Assembly (NCBI GenBank): GCA_018241325.1
Contig: JAFEEB010000029.1
Span: forward strand, 1 to 35,104
DNA: 35,104 bases
Source: Pseudomonadota bacterium
GTDB lineage: Bacteria > Pseudomonadota > Gammaproteobacteria > Burkholderiales > Burkholderiaceae_C
Direction of reading: 5' to 3'
Both the position numbers and the translations under genes were made by a program. This document shows, one piece after another, positions 32,634 through 35,104 of the stretch (position 1 is the first letter of the stretch; the number at the start of each line of letters is the position of its first letter). The notes beneath the pieces were generated by a model that saw nothing but the letters and a program-made list of their open reading frames with translations, did not search any database and was not told where the DNA came from.

Positions 32634-33218
32634 ATGGCTGCAAAAATTCGCAAACTGGTCGTGCAGGTCGATGAAACCCGCATCGAGATGGGCCAGGCCG
32701 TCAACCCGCCCACGCGCCGCGCGCTGGCGATGGCGGTGATCGAGAACCCGTATGCCGGGCGCTACGAGGCCAAGCTGGACGCGCTGATCGACATCGGCGA
32801 GGAACTGGGCGCGCTGCTGGGCCAAAAGTGCGTGGCTGCCTTGGGCATTGCGCCGGGCCAGGCGCACAGCTACGGCAAGGCCGCCATCGTCGGCGAGGCC
32901 GGCGAGCTGGAGCACGCCGCCGCCATCTTGCACCCCAAGCTGGGCGCGCCGCTGCGCAAGGCGGTCGAGAAGGGCGCCGCCCTGGTGCCCTCGGCCAAGA
33001 AGCGCGGCGGCCTGGGCACGGCCGTGGATGTGCCCCTGGGCCACAAGGACGCCGCCTTCGTGCGCAGCCACTTCGACGCCATCGAGGCGCGCGTGTCCGA
33101 TGCGCCGCGTGCGGGCGAGATCGTGGTGGCCGTGGCCGTGACCGACAGCGGGCGCCCGCTGCCGCGCATCGGCGGGTTGCAGGTCGGCGAGATCAAGGGT
33201 GAAGATGGTTTGAGGTAA
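32634..33218 (+). CDS. DUF1185 'amino acid synthesis' family protein B
   Basis: A 194-residue paralog of the gene just upstream. The same blocks are present: IENPYAGRYEAKL (36-48), SYGKAAIVGEAGELEHAAA (79-97) and FVRSHFDAIEARV (142-154), and both proteins end in DGLR. Outside these blocks the two differ strongly, so the duplication is old and both copies have been kept under selection. GAAAGAG lies upstream of the ATG at 32634. Two unlike subunits could form a mixed oligomer, or each could act on its own substrate. No catalytic residue is known to me. Confidence 0.85.
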   Translation: MAAKIRKLVVQVDETRIEMGQAVNPPTRRALAMAVIENPYAGRYEAKLDALIDIGEELGALLGQKCVAALGIAPGQAHSYGKAAIVGEAGELEHAAAILHPKLGAPLRKAVEKGAALVPSAKKRGGLGTAVDVPLGHKDAAFVRSHFDAIEARVSDAPRAGEIVVAVAVTDSGRPLPRIGGLQVGEIKGEDGLR

Positions 33219-33277
33219 GCAAGGCAGTCCCGCAGTGCGTGTGTTTGACAACTGACTCAATCAAGGAAGGAACGACC

Positions 33278-34492
33278 ATGTCGAAGTTCAAGATGAATGC
33301 CGTGCGCCGCGCCCTGCTGGCCGGTGCTGCGGGCCTGGTGCTCGCGGGGGGCGCCCAGGCGCAAGGCACGCTCAAGATCGGCGAAGTCAACAGCTACAAG
33401 GCGCAGCCGGCGTTCCTGGAGCCCTACAAAAAGGGCATGGAGCTGGCGGTGGACGAGATCAACGCCTCCGGGGGCCTGCTGGGCCGCAAGGTCGAGCTGG
33501 TGATTCGCGACGACAACGCCAACCCCGGCGAGGCCGTGCGCGCCGCCGAAGAGCTGCTCTCGCGCGAGAAGGTGGATGTGCTGATGGGCGGCTTCCTGTC
33601 CAACATCGGCCTGGCGCTGACCGACTTCGCCAAACAAAAGAAAACCTTCTTTCTGGCCGGCGAGCCGCTGACCGACAAGATCGTCTGGGCCGACGGCAAC
33701 CGCTACACCTATCGCCTGCGGGCCTCCACCTACATGCAGGTGGCCATGCTGATCCCCGATGTGGTGGCAATGAAGAAGAAGCGCTGGGCGCTGGTCTACC
33801 CCAACTACGAATACGGTCAGTCGGCCGCGGCCAGCTTCAAGGCCCTGTTGAAGGCCGCGCAGCCGGACGTGGAGTTCGTGACCGAGCAGGCCCCGCCGCT
33901 GGGCAAGGTGGACGCCGGCAGCGTGGTGCAGGCGCTGGCCGACGCCAAGCCCGACGCCATCTTCAACGTGCTGTTCGGCGCCGATCTGACCAAGTTCGTG
34001 CGCGAGGGCAACACCCGCGGCCTGTTCAAGGGCATCGAGGTGGCCAGCCTGCTGACCGGCGAGCCCGACTACCTGGACCCGCTCAAGGACGACGCGCCCA
34101 ACGGCTGGCTGGTGACGGGCTACCCCTGGTATGGCATCAAGACGCCCGAACACCAGGCCTTCCTGAAGGCCTACGAGGCCAAGTTCAAGGACTACCCGCG
34201 CCTGGGATCGGTGGTGGGTTATTCGGCCATCAAGTCGATCGAGGCGGGCGTCAAGAAGGCCGGTGCCACCGACACCGACAAGCTGGTGACAGCCTTCAGC
34301 GGCTTGAACGTGGGCACGCCCTTCGGCCCCATCGTGTATCGCCCCGAAGACCACCAATCGACCATGGGCGCCTACGTGGGCCGCACCAAGAATGAAGGAG
34401 GCAAAGGCGTGATGGTGGACTTCCGCTACGTGGACGGTGCCAAGGTCCTGCCTTCGGCCGCCGAAGTCAAGAAGCTGCGTCCGGCGGAATGA
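33278..34492 (+). CDS. Branched-chain-type ABC transporter substrate-binding protein
   Basis: A 404-residue periplasmic binding protein of the LivK/Peripla_BP_6 type. The signal peptide is MSKFKMNAVRRALLAGAAGL to about residue 28, with an AQA-QG cleavage site. The mature protein begins GTLKIGEVNSYKAQPAFLEP and has GMELAVDEINASGGLLGRKV and DDNANPGEAVRAAEELL, standard for family members that bind amino acids, aromatic acids, amides or urea. AAGGAAGGA just ahead of the ATG at 33278 is a strong ribosome site. Being part of the same plus-strand run as the reductase and DUF1185 genes, it probably captures the pathway substrate. Its ligand cannot be read from the sequence. Confidence 0.9.
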   Translation: MSKFKMNAVRRALLAGAAGLVLAGGAQAQGTLKIGEVNSYKAQPAFLEPYKKGMELAVDEINASGGLLGRKVELVIRDDNANPGEAVRAAEELLSREKVDVLMGGFLSNIGLALTDFAKQKKTFFLAGEPLTDKIVWADGNRYTYRLRASTYMQVAMLIPDVVAMKKKRWALVYPNYEYGQSAAASFKALLKAAQPDVEFVTEQAPPLGKVDAGSVVQALADAKPDAIFNVLFGADLTKFVREGNTRGLFKGIEVASLLTGEPDYLDPLKDDAPNGWLVTGYPWYGIKTPEHQAFLKAYEAKFKDYPRLGSVVGYSAIKSIEAGVKKAGATDTDKLVTAFSGLNVGTPFGPIVYRPEDHQSTMGAYVGRTKNEGGKGVMVDFRYVDGAKVLPSAAEVKKLRPAE

Positions 34493-34660
34493 CCCTCCCC
34501 CAGTCTCCACACGCTGCGCGTTGTTTCGCCTGCCCCCTCGAAGGGGGCATCGCCTGTGACCGGGGAATCGCCGGCCACGGCGATCGCTGGCTTGGCCTGC
34601 TCCGCGGCCATTGGACTCTTTGCGTTTCATCGACTGCGGGTGGCGCGCGGCGCGATGGAC
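34493..34660 (+). repeat. Hairpin-rich dispersed repeat, copy 3, inside the ABC operon
   Basis: It begins right after the binding-protein stop with CCCAGTCTCCACACGCTGCG, then CCCCCTCGAAGGGGG, a CCGGGGAATCGCCGG hairpin and GGCGATCGCTGGC, and runs on through TGCGTTTCATCG as copy 2 does. It occupies the 175-base gap before the LivH permease gene and encodes nothing convincing. Its hairpins could reduce transcription into the permease genes. Confidence 0.88.
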
Positions 34661-34667
34661 GACGGAC

Positions 34668-35104
34668 ATGAACCTCTTCGGCCTGGTGGTCCAACTGCTC
34701 AACGGCCTGTCCGGCGCGTCGTCGCTGTTCCTGGTGTCGGCGGGCCTGTCGCTGATCTTCGGCGTCACGCGCATCGTCAACTTTGCCCACGGCTCGTTCT
34801 ACATGGTGGGCATCTATGTGGCCTACGCGCTGGTGGAGCGGCTGAACTGGCTGGGCTTCTGGCTGGCGGTGCCCGCCGCGGCGCTGGTGGTGGGGCTGCT
34901 GGGCGTGGTGGTGGAGATGACGGTGCTGCGCCGCATTTACCGCGCGCCCGAGCTGTTCCAGCTGCTGGCCACCTTCGCCCTGGTGCTGGTCATCAAGGAC
35001 GCCATGCTGTGGCTGTTCGGCCCCGAGGAGCTGCTGGGCCCGCGCGCGCCGGGCATGAAGGGCGCGGTGGACATCCTGGGGCGCAACTTTCCCAGCTACG
35101 ACCT
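34668..35104 (+). CDS. livH: Branched-chain-type ABC transporter permease LivH, 3'-truncated by the window edge
   Basis: The open frame from ATG 34668 runs off the end of the window (145 complete codons visible). It encodes MNLFGLVVQLLNGLSGASSL, then LSLIFGVTRIVNFAHGSFYM, the signature first helices of LivH permeases, then several more hydrophobic helices. It should form the inner-membrane channel for the binding protein encoded upstream. LivM and the LivG/LivF ATPases are expected beyond the window. The start is the first in-frame ATG after the repeat; no strong ribosome site is seen (GACGGAC lies just upstream). Confidence 0.9.
   Translation, partial: MNLFGLVVQLLNGLSGASSLFLVSAGLSLIFGVTRIVNFAHGSFYMVGIYVAYALVERLNWLGFWLAVPAAALVVGLLGVVVEMTVLRRIYRAPELFQLLATFALVLVIKDAMLWLFGPEELLGPRAPGMKGAVDILGRNFPSYD

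Noticed and set aside
1-35104. CRISPR arrays, tRNA or rRNA genes, phage genes
   Set aside because: No regularly spaced direct repeats, tRNA-like cloverleaf ends, rRNA sequence or phage structural genes were recognised. The repeats present are dispersed and unevenly spaced.

Overview
The window is high-GC DNA from a betaproteobacterium, most likely a member of the Comamonadaceae (Burkholderiales). This rests on the lspA-ileS-ribF gene order, a TctA/TctB carrier, the GC-rich codon usage and a dispersed repeat with a GCTATCAA core that I associate with this family. No database search was possible, so family assignments come from recognising protein motifs.

Layout. 1-1.4 kb: the end of a CoA-transferase beta subunit and a 3-hydroxybutyrate dehydrogenase (ketone body/PHB use), with a strong terminator between them. 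1.6-5.7 kb: truC on the minus strand, divergent from a tightly overlapped chain yaaA / 2OG-Fe(II) oxygenase / alpha-beta hydrolase / queF. 5.9-9.9 kb: glmM, a spermidine-synthase-like protein and a lone GspE/PilB-type ATPase. 10-12 kb: tctB-tctA without a binding protein. 12.1-18.3 kb: DUF3422 membrane protein, FMN reductase, two EamA exporters, an atypical SDR and a quinone oxidoreductase. 18.4-20.3 kb: a more AT-rich accessory patch with two secreted proteins, a broken AbrB-type antitoxin gene and an intact yefM-yoeB toxin-antitoxin pair. 20.3-24.8 kb: lspA, ileS and ribF (minus strand). 24.9-26.2 kb: HNH endonuclease and a small P-loop kinase.

26.2-35.1 kb is the most interesting part: a divergent gene cluster. 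On the minus strand are fdxA (7Fe ferredoxin), a ferredoxin-NADP+ reductase, a TetR regulator and an enamidase-like amidohydrolase. On the plus strand are a 6-hydroxynicotinate-reductase-like Fe-S protein, a UPF0280/COG2122 (ApbE-like) protein, two different DUF1185 'amino acid synthesis' paralogs, a branched-chain-type ABC binding protein and the start of a LivH permease. Together these read as an import and catabolism module in which NADPH electrons pass through Fpr and FdxA to a ring reductase, and an amidohydrolase then opens the reduced N-heterocycle. That chemistry is known from anaerobic nicotinate fermentation. The true substrate and the roles of the COG2122 and DUF1185 proteins are not determined by the sequence.

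Repeats are prominent. A roughly 120-165 bp hairpin-rich repeat occurs three times, each copy directly after a stop codon; one copy is split by a 161 bp fold-back element with terminal inverted repeats, and another lies inside the ABC transporter operon. A shorter GCTATCAA repeat occurs at about seven sites, including inside ileS.
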